A stretch of 64,000 nt of DNA. It comes from Glycomyces sp. TRM65418. Its GTDB lineage: Bacteria > Actinomycetota > Actinomycetes > Mycobacteriales > Micromonosporaceae. The number at the start of each line of letters is the position of its first letter. Position 1 is the first letter of the stretch. Made by a program: the position numbers and the translations under genes. Shown here piece by piece: positions 55,489 through 64,000 of this stretch. The stretch covers positions 124,001 through 188,000 of the forward strand of contig NZ_JAJFAX010000007.1 in NCBI RefSeq assembly GCF_019710475.1. Direction: 5' to 3'. Under the pieces are notes generated by a model. The model saw only the letters and a list, made by a program, of their open reading frames with translations, had not been told where the DNA came from and did no database searches.

Positions 55489-56862
55489 ATGAGGACAATG
55501 ACGACCTGCATGGCGGCCTCGATGCTGCTGCTCGCCGTATCTGCTTGCAGCCCAGAGGAATCCGAGGAAGGCGACGGTTCGATCGTCTTCTGGACCCCGT
55601 ACACCACGCCGGAGCGGATCGCGATCCAGCAACCGGTGATCGACGCGTTCACCGAGGCCACCGGCATCGAAGTCGAGATGGTGCCGCTCGAACCCCAGCA
55701 GGCCGGGCAGACGCTCGTCACCTCGGCCGCGTCGGGCGACGTGCCCGACGTCATCGCGCACAGCCCGTCGAGCACCGCCGCCTGGGCGGCCCAAGGACTG
55801 CTCGACGACGAAGCGCCGCAGGAGATCGTCGACAGCCTGGGCGAGGACACCTTCAGCCGGGCCGCGCTCGACATGGTGACCATCGACGGCGCCCTGCACG
55901 CCGTCCCCTCCGACGGGTGGGGCCACACGATCGCCTACCGCACCGACCTGTTCGAGGACGCCGGGCTCGAGCCGCCCCGGTCGGTGGCCGACCTCGTCGC
56001 CGCGGCCGAGACGCTGCAGGCGGACGGCATGGCGGGCATCGCCATCGGGACCACGCCCGGTGACGTCTACACGCAGGAGGGCATCGAGTCGATGCTGCTC
56101 CCCTTCGGATGCCGGCTCGCCGTGGACGGCGAGGTCGCCATCGACTCGCCCGAGTGCGTGGACGGCCTCGCCCACTACCAGCGGCTCGCCGACGCGGCCG
56201 GGTCGGCGCAGATGAACGTCGACGCCGCACGGGCCGCGTACCTCTCCGGGTCGGCCGCCATGCTGCTGTTCTCCTCGCACATCGTCGACGAGATCGCCGG
56301 ACTCGACGTCGACAACCCGGTGAGCTGCCCGGAATGCGCGGACGATCCCCGGTACCTCGCCGAGAACACCGCGTTCCTGACCACGTTCACCGGCAACGGC
56401 ACCGAGGAGCCCGTGGAGTACGGGCAGACGACGAACTACGGGATTCCGACCGGCGCGAACGTGGAGGACGCGAAGTCCTTCATCGAGTTCATGCTGTCAG
56501 AGGGCTATGTGGACAATCTCGCCTCGGCGACCGAGGGCCGCATCCCGGTCCGGCCGGGCCCGGAGGCGGGCTCGACCGAGTACCTGGACGCGTGGTCGGA
56601 GCTGCGGTTCGGCAACGACGACTCGCAGGACCTGTCGATCGCGGAGGTCTACGGGCCTGAGCTGGTCGACCGGCTCGCGGCCGGGGCCGAGGAGTTCACG
56701 CGCTGGGGCTGGGGGACCGACGACGCCGAGCTGGCGGGGATCGTGTTCTCGCAGACGATCCTCGCGACCGAGGCCGAGGCGCTGTTCGACGGCGCCCCGC
56801 CGGCGGAGGTCGCGGCGTCGATGGCCGAGGCCGTGGAAGCGGCGCAGCAGGACCTGGGCTGA
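55489..56862 (+). CDS. Sugar ABC transporter substrate-binding lipoprotein (AglE/MalE-like)
   Basis: A 457-residue exported lipoprotein with lipobox LAVSAC (Cys20). The solute-binding fold shows in GSIVFWTPYTTPERIAIQQPVI, DVPDVIAHSPSSTAAWAAQGLL and the late LAENTAFLTTFTGNG. It should bind an oligosaccharide, probably an alpha-glucoside, given the alpha-glucosidase four genes on. The ATG follows AGGAG. A longer upstream frame to 54775 overlaps the hydrolase and is spurious. The stop and the next start share one base (TGATG). Confidence 0.92.
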   Translation: MRTMTTCMAASMLLLAVSACSPEESEEGDGSIVFWTPYTTPERIAIQQPVIDAFTEATGIEVEMVPLEPQQAGQTLVTSAASGDVPDVIAHSPSSTAAWAAQGLLDDEAPQEIVDSLGEDTFSRAALDMVTIDGALHAVPSDGWGHTIAYRTDLFEDAGLEPPRSVADLVAAAETLQADGMAGIAIGTTPGDVYTQEGIESMLLPFGCRLAVDGEVAIDSPECVDGLAHYQRLADAAGSAQMNVDAARAAYLSGSAAMLLFSSHIVDEIAGLDVDNPVSCPECADDPRYLAENTAFLTTFTGNGTEEPVEYGQTTNYGIPTGANVEDAKSFIEFMLSEGYVDNLASATEGRIPVRPGPEAGSTEYLDAWSELRFGNDDSQDLSIAEVYGPELVDRLAAGAEEFTRWGWGTDDAELAGIVFSQTILATEAEALFDGAPPAEVAASMAEAVEAAQQDLG

Positions 56863-58022
56863 TGACCGCAGGCTCGCCGGGGAGCGGCGGCAAGGCCGAC
56901 GAGGCGGACGGTCCGCCCCTTTCGGACAGCGACCGCCAAGCGATGTCGGACCCCCGTGGCACCGTTGAAACCGGGGGGCCTTCCCCGACGCACCCGAGCG
57001 CTGTCGGCGTGCCCGCCGCCAGGGCCGCCCGCGCCGCCACGGCCACCGCGGTCCGGCCCGACCCCGATTCCGGTCCCGGCCCGTCGAAGCCGCACCGCCG
57101 CAAACCGCTGACGCTCTCGCGCCGCGAGGACCTGCACGGCCGCGTCCTCGTGAGCCCCACCGTGCTCGTGGTGCTCCTGTTCGCGGTGCTGCCCTTCCTG
57201 GCGGTCGTCCTCTTCGCGTTCCTCGACGTGCGCCTGGTCGACATCCCGCGCCTCTACATCGACAACCTCGAGTTCACCGGCGACAACGTCACCGGCGTCT
57301 GGAATTCGCCGCGGTTCTGGTCCGCCGCCTGGACCACCGTCGTCTACGCCGCCGCCTCCTCGGCCGGGGCCGTCCTCGTCGGGCTCGCCGTGGCCCTGGC
57401 CCTGCGCCGGCCGTTCCCCGGGCGCGGGATCATCCGCGCGCTCGTGCTCATCCCCTACGTCCTCCCGGTCGTCGCCGCCACCACGATCTGGAAGACCCTC
57501 CTCAACCCCGGCTACGGCCTGGTCAACGCCGTCGGCGTCGAGTGGCTCGGCTGGGCCGAGCCGATCGCGTTCCTCACCACGACCAGCCGCGACGTCGGGC
57601 CGTTCGAGGTCCCGGTCGCGCTGCTCTGCGTCATCGCGTTCGAGGTGTGGAAGACCAGCCCGCTCGCGTTCCTGTTCATCACGGCCCGGCTCCAGGTGGC
57701 GCCCGACGACATCGAGGAGGCGGCCGAGATCGACGGCGCCGGGAAGGTCCGCGTCTTCTGGCACCTGCTGCTGCCCCAGCTCGCGGGCGTGATGGCGCTG
57801 CTCGCGGTCCTGCGGTTCCTGTGGTCCTTCCAGAACTTCAACGACATCTACCTGCTCACCGGCGGCTCCGGCGGCACCGAGGTGCTCGCGGTGCGCGTCT
57901 ACACGGAGCTGGTGGTGCGCGCGAACATCGGCACGGCGAGCGCGACGGGCCTGCTCATGACCGGGATGCTCCTGGCCGTGGTCGCCGTCTACGCGTGGAT
58001 GATCAAGCGGGAGCAGGCATGA
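56862..58022 (+). CDS. Sugar ABC transporter permease 1, long N-terminus
   Basis: 386 residues. The last 290 form a CUT1 permease with six helices and the EAA loop PDDIEEAAEIDGAGKVRVFWHLLLPQ. The first 95 residues are a low-complexity, Pro/Ala/Ser/Arg cytoplasmic extension not needed for the fold; the true start could be internal (ATG at residue 28), but coupling to the preceding stop favours 56862. The ATPase is absent, as in the other importer of this window. The 3' end overlaps the next gene by 4 bp. Confidence 0.92.
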   Translation: MTAGSPGSGGKADEADGPPLSDSDRQAMSDPRGTVETGGPSPTHPSAVGVPAARAARAATATAVRPDPDSGPGPSKPHRRKPLTLSRREDLHGRVLVSPTVLVVLLFAVLPFLAVVLFAFLDVRLVDIPRLYIDNLEFTGDNVTGVWNSPRFWSAAWTTVVYAAASSAGAVLVGLAVALALRRPFPGRGIIRALVLIPYVLPVVAATTIWKTLLNPGYGLVNAVGVEWLGWAEPIAFLTTTSRDVGPFEVPVALLCVIAFEVWKTSPLAFLFITARLQVAPDDIEEAAEIDGAGKVRVFWHLLLPQLAGVMALLAVLRFLWSFQNFNDIYLLTGGSGGTEVLAVRVYTELVVRANIGTASATGLLMTGMLLAVVAVYAWMIKREQA

Positions 58023-58894
58023 GCGCCACCGACTCGAAACGCCGCCGCACCCGCCGCAGCGCCGAGGACCGCGTGCTCGGGGTCCTCCGCTTCGTCGTCA
58101 TCACCGTCGCGGTGATCGTGACCGCCGGTCCGCTCCTCTACGGCTTCCTGCTCTCGATCCGCCCGTTCCAGTCCGTCGTCGCCGAGCCGCTGCAGCTCTT
58201 CCCCTCGCCCGGTGAGATCACCTTCGACTCCTATCCGACCGCCATGGCCGAGTACGGCCTCGGCGGGAACATGTGGAACTCGGTCCAGGTCGCCGTCGCG
58301 ACGGCCGCGCTCGCGATCGCATTCAGCGTCCTCGGCGCGTACGCGGCCGTGCGGCTGCGGTTCTTCGGGCGCAACGCCGTGAACGTCGTGTTCCTCGGGG
58401 TCTACCTCCTGCCCGGGATCGTCCTCGCCGTGCCGCTGTTCGTGCTGCTCAACCGGGTCGGGCTCGCCGGGTCGCTCGTGGGCCTCGTGCTCGTGTACGT
58501 GGCGCAGACCGTGCCGGTCGCGCTCTACATGCTCCGCACCTACATGATGGCCGTGCCGTCCTCAGTGGAGGAGGCGGCGATGATCGACGGGTGCGGGCGG
58601 CTCGCGCTCATCCGCCGCGTCGTGCTGCCGCTCGCGCTGCCCGGCGTGGCGGCCACCGCCCTCTACGTGTTCATGATCGCCTGGAACGAATACCTGTTCG
58701 CGCTGCTGTTCCTCGTCGCCGACCGGGACCGGTGGACGATCTCGCTCGGGATCGCGCAGCTCACCGAGTTCTCGGTGCCGACCACCGTGCTCATGGCCGG
58801 GTCGATCGCGATCACCGTGCCGGTGGTCGCGGGGTTCTTCCTGGCGCAGCGGCTGCTCGTCACCGGGCTCACGTCCGGCGCGGAGAAAGGGTGA
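58019..58894 (+). CDS. Sugar ABC transporter permease 2 (MalG-like)
   Basis: A 291-residue permease with six helices. After a basic N-terminus (SKRRRTRRSAEDRVLG), the EAA loop is PSSVEEAAMIDGCGRLALIRRVVLPLALPG. The C-terminus ends GLTSGAEKG, the normal end of the family. It starts with an ATG overlapping the previous stop by 4 bp and ends overlapping the oxidoreductase start by 4 bp, so importer and enzymes are translationally linked. High confidence. Confidence 0.94.
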   Translation: MSATDSKRRRTRRSAEDRVLGVLRFVVITVAVIVTAGPLLYGFLLSIRPFQSVVAEPLQLFPSPGEITFDSYPTAMAEYGLGGNMWNSVQVAVATAALAIAFSVLGAYAAVRLRFFGRNAVNVVFLGVYLLPGIVLAVPLFVLLNRVGLAGSLVGLVLVYVAQTVPVALYMLRTYMMAVPSSVEEAAMIDGCGRLALIRRVVLPLALPGVAATALYVFMIAWNEYLFALLFLVADRDRWTISLGIAQLTEFSVPTTVLMAGSIAITVPVVAGFFLAQRLLVTGLTSGAEKG

Positions 58895-60243
58895 ACCGCA
58901 TGGTGGTCCGACTGGGCATCCTCGGCGCCGGGGCGCGCGGCTCCGACACGTACGCGCGCTGGGCGGCCGAGCACCCCGACCGGGCGCAGGTCGCGGCCGT
59001 GGCCGATCCGCTGCCGCACCGCCGCGAGCGGCTCGCCGAGGCCGGGGGCGTCGCGAAGGAGCACCGCTACCCCGACTGGCGCGACCTCATCGCCGACGCC
59101 GACGTGATCGGGCTGGACGCCGTCGTGATCGCCCTGCCCGACCTGATCCACGTCCCGGCCGCCTTGGCCGCCATCGACGCCGGCGTGCCGATCCTGCTGG
59201 AGAAGCCCGCCGCGACCGCGCCGGAGGACCTCGAAGGGCTCGCCGCGGCCGCCCGGGCGCACGGGGCGCGGATCTGGATCGGGCACGTGATGCGCTACCA
59301 GCCGTTCTGGCGCACGATCCGCCGCATCGTCGACTCGGGGGCGATCGGGCGGCTCGTCACCATGCGCGTCGAGGAGAACATCGGGTTCTGGCATTTCGCG
59401 CACTCCTACGTGCGCGGCAACTGGCGCAGCCTCGCCGCCTCCAGCCCGATGGTGCTCGCCAAGACCTGCCACGACCTCGACGTGATCCGCTGGTTCGCCG
59501 GGGAGGCCCCGAGTTCGATCGCGAGCAACGGCAGCCTGACGCACTTCCGTCCCGAGCACGCCCCCGAAGGCGCGCCGGAACGCTGCCTCGACGGGTGCCC
59601 GGCCGCCGAGTCGTGCCCGTTCTACGCGCCGCGCTACTACGTCGACGCCCTCGCTGACGTCGACGGCTGGCCCGTCGCGCTCCTCGGCGACGACCTCACC
59701 CCCCAGGGCCGGACGGCGGCGCTGCGGCGCGGGCCGTACGGGCGGTGCGTGTACCGCTCGGACAACGACGTCGTGGACCACCAGCAGACCGTCGTCGACT
59801 TCCCCAGCGGCCTGTCGGCGACCCTCTCGACCTCCGCGTTCACCGGCCAGAACACGCGGACCGTGCGGCTGACCTGCACCCGCGGGGAGATCGCCGGGAA
59901 CCTGCGCACCGGCGTCGTGGAGGCCGACCTGTTCTCGCCGACCGCGGCGCTGCCGGAACTGCCCGAGGCGCGCGTGACGCGGCGTTTCACACGCCCGCCG
60001 ATGGGGCACAGTGTCACGGAGATGCGCGCGGGACCGGTGACCGCCGAGGGCGAGCCCGACCACCGGGGGCACTCGGGCGGCGACGCGGCGCTCATCGACG
60101 CGTTCGTCACCGCGCTCGCCGAGACCCGTCCGGGCGGCGACCGCGGCGCGACCGACCTGGAGGCCTCATTGGACAGCCACCGGATGGCGTTCGCGGCCGA
60201 GCGGTCGCGGATCGAAGGGCGCACCGTCCATTGGGGCGCGTGA
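58891..60243 (+). CDS. Gfo/Idh/MocA-family oxidoreductase
   Basis: A 450-residue NAD(P)-dependent oxidoreductase of the Gfo/Idh/MocA type, acting on a sugar or sugar acid. The Rossmann loop GILGAGARGSDTYARW is at 8-23, the EKP motif in ILLEKPAATAPEDLEG near 105, and a KTCHDLDVIRW catalytic-type segment near 190. A Cys-rich insert CLDGCPAAESCPFYAPRYY follows, typical of a subgroup of this family. The GTG start at 58891 follows GGAGAAAGG and overlaps the permease stop. It is the only oxidoreductase in the alpha-glucoside operon, so it should modify the imported sugar or its product. Confidence 0.9.
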   Translation: MNRMVVRLGILGAGARGSDTYARWAAEHPDRAQVAAVADPLPHRRERLAEAGGVAKEHRYPDWRDLIADADVIGLDAVVIALPDLIHVPAALAAIDAGVPILLEKPAATAPEDLEGLAAAARAHGARIWIGHVMRYQPFWRTIRRIVDSGAIGRLVTMRVEENIGFWHFAHSYVRGNWRSLAASSPMVLAKTCHDLDVIRWFAGEAPSSIASNGSLTHFRPEHAPEGAPERCLDGCPAAESCPFYAPRYYVDALADVDGWPVALLGDDLTPQGRTAALRRGPYGRCVYRSDNDVVDHQQTVVDFPSGLSATLSTSAFTGQNTRTVRLTCTRGEIAGNLRTGVVEADLFSPTAALPELPEARVTRRFTRPPMGHSVTEMRAGPVTAEGEPDHRGHSGGDAALIDAFVTALAETRPGGDRGATDLEASLDSHRMAFAAERSRIEGRTVHWGA

Positions 60244-60265
60244 ACCGCAAGCGTTGGGAGAGTGC

Positions 60266-61867
60266 ATGAGCTGGTGGCGGGACGCGGCGATCTATCAGGT
60301 CTACCTGCGCAGCTTCACGGACGGCGACGGTGACGGGCTCGGCGACCTCCGCGGTCTCGAATCGCGGCTGCCCTACCTGCGGGACCTGGGCGTGGACGCC
60401 CTGTGGCTCAGCCCCTGGTACCGCTCGCCGATGGCCGACGGCGGCTACGACGTGACCGACTACCGGGCGATCGACCCGGCCTTCGGCACGCTCCAGGACG
60501 CCGAGCGGCTCATCGGCGCCGCGCATCAGCACGGCCTGAAGGTCATCGTGGACATCGTCCCGAACCACACCTCCGACCAGCACGTGTGGTTCCAGGAGGC
60601 GCTGCGGGCCGGGCCCGGATCGCCCGAGCGCGAGCGCTACCACTTCCGGGACGAGCCGAACAACTGGCTGTCGCGGTTCGGCGGCCCGGCCTGGTCGCAG
60701 GTGGCGGACGGGCAGTGGTACCTGCACCTGTTCGACGCCTCCCAGCCGGACCTGAACTGGGAGCACCCGGAGGTGCGCGCCGAGTTCGTCTCGATCCTGC
60801 GGTTCTGGCTCGACCGGGGCGTGGACGGCTTCCGCATCGACGTGGCGGCGCGCCTGGTGAAGGAGGCGGGACTGCCCGACAAGCCCGGCCAGGTCGGGCC
60901 CGTCACCTCCTTCGAGGACACCGGGCCCGGGCCGGACAAGGACCGGCCCGAGGTCCACGACATCTACCGCGACTGGCGGCGGATGCTCGACGGGTACGGC
61001 GGCGACCGGGTCTTCATCGGCGAGATCTGGCTCGACGACCCCGAGCGGTTCGCCCGCTACCTGCGGCCGGACGAGCTGCACACGGCGTTCAACTTCGCGT
61101 TCCTCAAGTGCCCGTGGGAGGCCGGGGAACTGCGGGCGGTGATCGACCGGACCCTCGCGACGCACGCGCGGGTCGGCGCGCCGCCGAGCTGGGTGCTCTC
61201 CAACCACGACGTCACGCGGCACGTGACCCGGTACGGGCGCGAGGACACCCGCTTCGTGAAGCGGATCCGCGACGTGGAGGCCCCCACGGACCTCGACCTG
61301 GGGCGGCGGCGCGCCCGGGCGGCGGTCCTGCTGGACATGGCGCTGCCGGGCGGCGTCTACGTGTACCAAGGCGAGGAGCTCGGGCTGCCGGAGGTGTTCG
61401 ACCTGCCCGACGAGGCGCGGCAGGACCCGGTCTTCGCGCGGACCGGCGGGGCCGACCCGGGCCGGGACGGCTGCCGCGTGCCGCTGCCGTGGAGCGGCGA
61501 CGCGCCGCCGTTCGGGTTCGGCGCGAACGGGTCGTGGCTGCCGCAGCCGCCGGAGTGGCACGAGCTGACGGCGGACCGGCAGGCCGTGGACCCGGCGTCG
61601 ATGCTGTCGCTGTACCGGATGGCGCTGCGGATCAGGCGGGAGGAGCCGGCGCTCGGCGACGGCGGGATGCGCTGGCTGGAGAGCGAGGCGGGCGTGCTGG
61701 CGTTCGAGCGCGAGCCGGGGTTCGCATGCGTGGTGAACCTGTCGGACCATCCGGTGGCGCTCCCGGCGGGCGCGCCGATGCTCGCCAGCGCCGCGCTGGT
61801 CGAGACGGCGGCCGGGGAGGGCAAGCTGCCCCCGGACGCGGCGGTGTGGCTGCGCACGAGCGGCTGA
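60266..61867 (+). CDS. GH13 alpha-glucosidase
   Basis: A 533-residue intracellular enzyme of the GH13 oligo-1,6-glucosidase/alpha-glucosidase type (AglA-like). Family markers: YQVYLRSFTDGDGDGLGDLRG at the start, the substrate-binding NHTSDQHVWFQEA, the nucleophile Asp192 in GFRID, the acid/base Glu253 in IGEIW, and Asp315 in SNHDVTRH. Length is normal; there is no signal peptide, so it hydrolyses imported oligosaccharides in the cytoplasm. The ATG lies behind GGGAG, 22 bp after the oxidoreductase. Last gene of the operon. Confidence 0.95.
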   Translation: MSWWRDAAIYQVYLRSFTDGDGDGLGDLRGLESRLPYLRDLGVDALWLSPWYRSPMADGGYDVTDYRAIDPAFGTLQDAERLIGAAHQHGLKVIVDIVPNHTSDQHVWFQEALRAGPGSPERERYHFRDEPNNWLSRFGGPAWSQVADGQWYLHLFDASQPDLNWEHPEVRAEFVSILRFWLDRGVDGFRIDVAARLVKEAGLPDKPGQVGPVTSFEDTGPGPDKDRPEVHDIYRDWRRMLDGYGGDRVFIGEIWLDDPERFARYLRPDELHTAFNFAFLKCPWEAGELRAVIDRTLATHARVGAPPSWVLSNHDVTRHVTRYGREDTRFVKRIRDVEAPTDLDLGRRRARAAVLLDMALPGGVYVYQGEELGLPEVFDLPDEARQDPVFARTGGADPGRDGCRVPLPWSGDAPPFGFGANGSWLPQPPEWHELTADRQAVDPASMLSLYRMALRIRREEPALGDGGMRWLESEAGVLAFEREPGFACVVNLSDHPVALPAGAPMLASAALVETAAGEGKLPPDAAVWLRTSG

Positions 61868-62141
61868 ACGCTCCGAGGCGCTCGCAGTGCGAGGCGCGGC
61901 GGGGGCCGGGGTGCAGCGGAGCCGAGCGGGCTCCCCCGGTGAGGCCGCTCAGGGGCGGCGCGGCGGCGAGCCGGACTGAGTCGGGCTCGCGCGGTCCGTG
62001 GCGCGCGGCGCGGGACCGAGCGGAACGCTCGCCGGCGGGCGCGAGCGGGCAGTGCGGTGGCGGGCCGTTCGGCCGCAGGCCCTCACGGTCCGTGGCGCGT
62101 GTCGCCGACCCTCGCTACAGTTGCGGATCGGGAGGTGAACC

Positions 62142-62735
62142 GTGCGCAGAAGCTCGGAATGGATCGTCATCGAGCGCAGTTCACCCACCCGTCGGATCTC
62201 GTCCCTGGTCCTCTACTCCCTCGCGTGCGCCGCGCTCGTCGGCGCGCTCTACGCGCTCGTCCGCACCGAGCCGGGCACCCTCGACTCCGGCGAGCCCAAC
62301 CCCGTGGCCGCGCTCCCCTGGTTCTTCATGGTCATGGGCCTGCTCGGCGCGACCGCGTTCCTCGTGCCGCTCGTGCGCCCGCCGAAGCTCATGGTCAACC
62401 ACTTCGGGCTGCGCGTGCGCCCCGGCTTCGGCAAGAGCCTGCTCATCCCCTGGAGCAACGTCGAGGAGCTCGCCGCGATCCACGTCGGCTCCCGCCGCCG
62501 CGGGACCTCGTACCTGCTCTTCGCCGCCGACGTGTACCTCGGGCGCGGCGGCTCCGACCGGCCCGGGTTCATCGGCCGCTCGGTGCTGCGCGAGGCCAAC
62601 CGCGCCACCGAGGGCCTGGTCGCCGGGTTCGACCTCGCCGTGCGCTGCAAGGACTTCGCGACCGAGCCGCAGCAGCTCCTGGCGCGCCTGGCCTCCTACG
62701 CGCCGGGCCACGTCCAGGTCGTCGACCGGCTCTGA
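62142..62735 (+). CDS. PH-domain membrane protein
   Basis: 197 residues. Two hydrophobic helices (about 23-42 and 56-78) lead to a bacterial PH-like domain: PPKLMVNHFGLRVRPGFGKSLLIPWSNVEELAAIHVGSRRRGTSYLLF, with the family pattern of a strand, a Gly turn and the conserved PWSNVEEL. The C-terminal part is helical. Function is unknown; such proteins are small membrane-anchored scaffold-type factors. The GTG at 62142 has GGGAGG 8 bp upstream. Neighbouring genes are not obviously related. Confidence 0.82.
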   Translation: MRRSSEWIVIERSSPTRRISSLVLYSLACAALVGALYALVRTEPGTLDSGEPNPVAALPWFFMVMGLLGATAFLVPLVRPPKLMVNHFGLRVRPGFGKSLLIPWSNVEELAAIHVGSRRRGTSYLLFAADVYLGRGGSDRPGFIGRSVLREANRATEGLVAGFDLAVRCKDFATEPQQLLARLASYAPGHVQVVDRL

Positions 62736-62977
62736 GGCCCCGTCCGGGGCGCGCGCCGCCGGCGGAACCTCGGTCCCGCCGTCCGCTCCACGCACATCAG
62801 GCGCCCCGCGGATCGACCTCACCTGGCGGGATGCGCGGCTCGCCCCAAATGCCGGTCCCTGCCGCGGCCCGGTGATCCGTACACTGGAGTCGACCCGACC
62901 GCTCCACCCCTGAGCGAGAGGTCGCATCAACCGCCCGGCATCGAGCGCCGGCGGTCCATCCAGCATTGGGGGTACCC

Positions 62978-64000
62978 GTGGGGTCGATCCCGGACGAGGG
63001 CCTGCGCGCGACGCTGGCCACCATGGCACCAGGCACCGCGCTGCGCGACGGCCTGGAGCGCATCCTGCGGGGCCGCACCGGCGCGCTCATCGTCATCGGC
63101 TGCGACAGCCAGGTCGAGGAGCTCTGCACCGGCGGCTTCGAGCTCGACATCGAGTTCTCCGCGACCCGCCTGCGCGAACTGTGCAAGATGGACGGGGCGG
63201 TGGTGCTCACCACGGACGGCTCCCGGATCGTCCGCGCGGGCGTCCACCTCATGCCCGACCCGTCGATCCACTCCAACGAGTCGGGCACCAGGCACCGCAC
63301 CGCCGAGCGCGTCGCGATCCAGACCGGCCTGCCGGTCATCTCCGTGAGCCAGTCGATGCACACCATCGGCCTCTACATGGGGTACGTGCACCACCTGCTC
63401 GAACCGCCGACGCAGATCCTCTCGCGCGCCAATCAGGCCCTCGCGACGCTCGAGCGCTACAAGCAGCGCCTCGACGAGGTCGCCGGGACGCTCTCCAGCC
63501 TGGAGATCGAGGACCTCGTGACCGTGCGCGACGCGGTGACCGTCCTCCAGCGGCTCGAGATGGCGCGCCACATCGCCGACGAGGTCGAAGGCCACGTCAT
63601 CGAGCTCGGCACCGACGGGCGGCTCCTCGCGCTGCAGCTCGACGAGCTCATGGCCGGGGTGGACGCCGATCGCGAGCTCATCGTGCGCGACTACCTGCCC
63701 GACGGGGCCGACTACCGCAAGGCGCTGCAGAAGGTGGACGACATGGGTTCGCCCGAACTGCTCGACCTGACCGCGGTCGCGCGGTCGCTGGGCTACCCGA
63801 ACTCCCCGGACGTGCTCGACCGGCGCGTCAGCCCTCGCGGCTACCGGATGCTCGCCAAGGTGCCCCGGCTGCCCGAGGCCGTGATCGAGCGGGTCGTGGA
63901 GCGGTTCGGGGCGCTGCCGGAGCTGCTGGGGGTGACGGTGGAGGCGCTGCAGAGCGTCGACGGGATCGGGCCCGGACGGGCCCAGACCATCCGCGAGTCG
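62978..64000 (+). CDS. disA: DNA-integrity scanning diadenylate cyclase DisA (partial)
   Basis: 341 residues to the window edge with no stop, so the 3' end (about 15-20 residues of the usual 355-360) lies outside. The enzyme makes cyclic di-AMP from two ATP and, in its DNA-free state, scans chromosomes. The N-terminal diadenylate cyclase domain has the catalytic DGA in KMDGAVVLTT (about residue 72) and SGTRHRTAERVAIQ (about 105-118). A central helical spine follows, then the C-terminal helix-hairpin-helix DNA-binding region with LQSVDGIGPGRAQTIRES at the edge. The start is a GTG at 62978 behind GGGGG. High confidence. Confidence 0.95.
   Translation, partial: MGSIPDEGLRATLATMAPGTALRDGLERILRGRTGALIVIGCDSQVEELCTGGFELDIEFSATRLRELCKMDGAVVLTTDGSRIVRAGVHLMPDPSIHSNESGTRHRTAERVAIQTGLPVISVSQSMHTIGLYMGYVHHLLEPPTQILSRANQALATLERYKQRLDEVAGTLSSLEIEDLVTVRDAVTVLQRLEMARHIADEVEGHVIELGTDGRLLALQLDELMAGVDADRELIVRDYLPDGADYRKALQKVDDMGSPELLDLTAVARSLGYPNSPDVLDRRVSPRGYRMLAKVPRLPEAVIERVVERFGALPELLGVTVEALQSVDGIGPGRAQTIRES

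Overview
The window is a stretch of very GC-rich actinobacterial chromosome (third codon positions almost always G or C). Markers of that phylum include the cell-division protein SepH, the futalosine menaquinone genes mqnB and mqnD, DUF2530 and DUF3027 proteins, an AfsR/SARP-type regulator remnant, WXG100-like type VII secretion substrates and DisA. The gene set resembles Glycomyces/Stackebrandtia-like or Micromonospora-like actinomycetes, but the genus cannot be fixed from the sequence alone. There is no phage, transposon, plasmid, CRISPR or antibiotic cluster, so this is ordinary chromosome with several small accessory units.

Layout. 0.1-9.2 kb: MFS exporter, sepH, DUF2530 and DUF3027 genes, mqnB-mqnD, a cold-shock protein, a larE-type sulfur transferase, a Cys-rich yidD and a small unknown. 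9.35-15 kb: one giant secreted lipoprotein that joins an alpha-amylase to a pullulanase through three starch-binding modules. 15.2-20.1 kb: a Pro-rich membrane protein, a broken AfsR-like regulator beside 11-bp direct repeats, a YbaB-like protein, a DUF2975/HTH pair, and a serine hydrolase with its own HTH regulator and twin operators. 20.1-23.7 kb: a divergent group of four putative type VII (ESX) secretion substrates without secretion machinery. 24-29 kb: a large acyl-CoA dehydrogenase behind twin operators, two tiny Arg-rich ORFs, a SpoIIE-type phosphatase, a 34-bp tandem-repeat array, a GNAT acetyltransferase and tRNA-Gly(CCC). 29.2-36.1 kb: a CUT1 sugar importer (binding protein plus two permeases), a beta-propeller lipoprotein and an orphan family-5 binding protein. 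36.6-39.3 kb: a DrrAB-like exporter divergent from its TetR regulator. 39.2-44.5 kb: two intracellular unknowns (one DUF4253), a 34-aa membrane peptide, an SGNH hydrolase and a GH42 beta-galactosidase with a LacI-type operator. 44.8-54 kb: a DAG-kinase-like protein, purA, a xi-class glutathionyl-type reductase, DUF2786, an FMN reductase/MarR pair around a 26-bp perfect palindrome, small membrane proteins, a metal-type MerR unit, YnfA and a DHFR-like protein. 54.2-61.9 kb: an alpha/beta hydrolase and a tightly overlapped operon of sugar-binding protein, two permeases, Gfo/Idh oxidoreductase and GH13 alpha-glucosidase. The window closes with a PH-domain membrane protein and disA, cut by the right edge about 15-20 residues before its usual end.

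How parts fit. Carbohydrate use dominates: extracellular starch and pullulan breakdown, two CUT1 importers that both lack an ATPase gene (as expected where a shared MsiK-type ATPase serves many importers), an intracellular alpha-glucosidase and a beta-galactosidase. Regulation is unusually legible: at least eight regulator/operator units can be read from palindromes. The most promising non-routine items are the orphan ESX-substrate locus with a shared C-terminal VWG motif, the amylase-pullulanase fusion, the twin-operator HTH/serine-hydrolase unit, the 34-bp tandem array, the coupled Arg-rich micro-ORFs, and a sugar permease whose expected stop codon is missed by one base.
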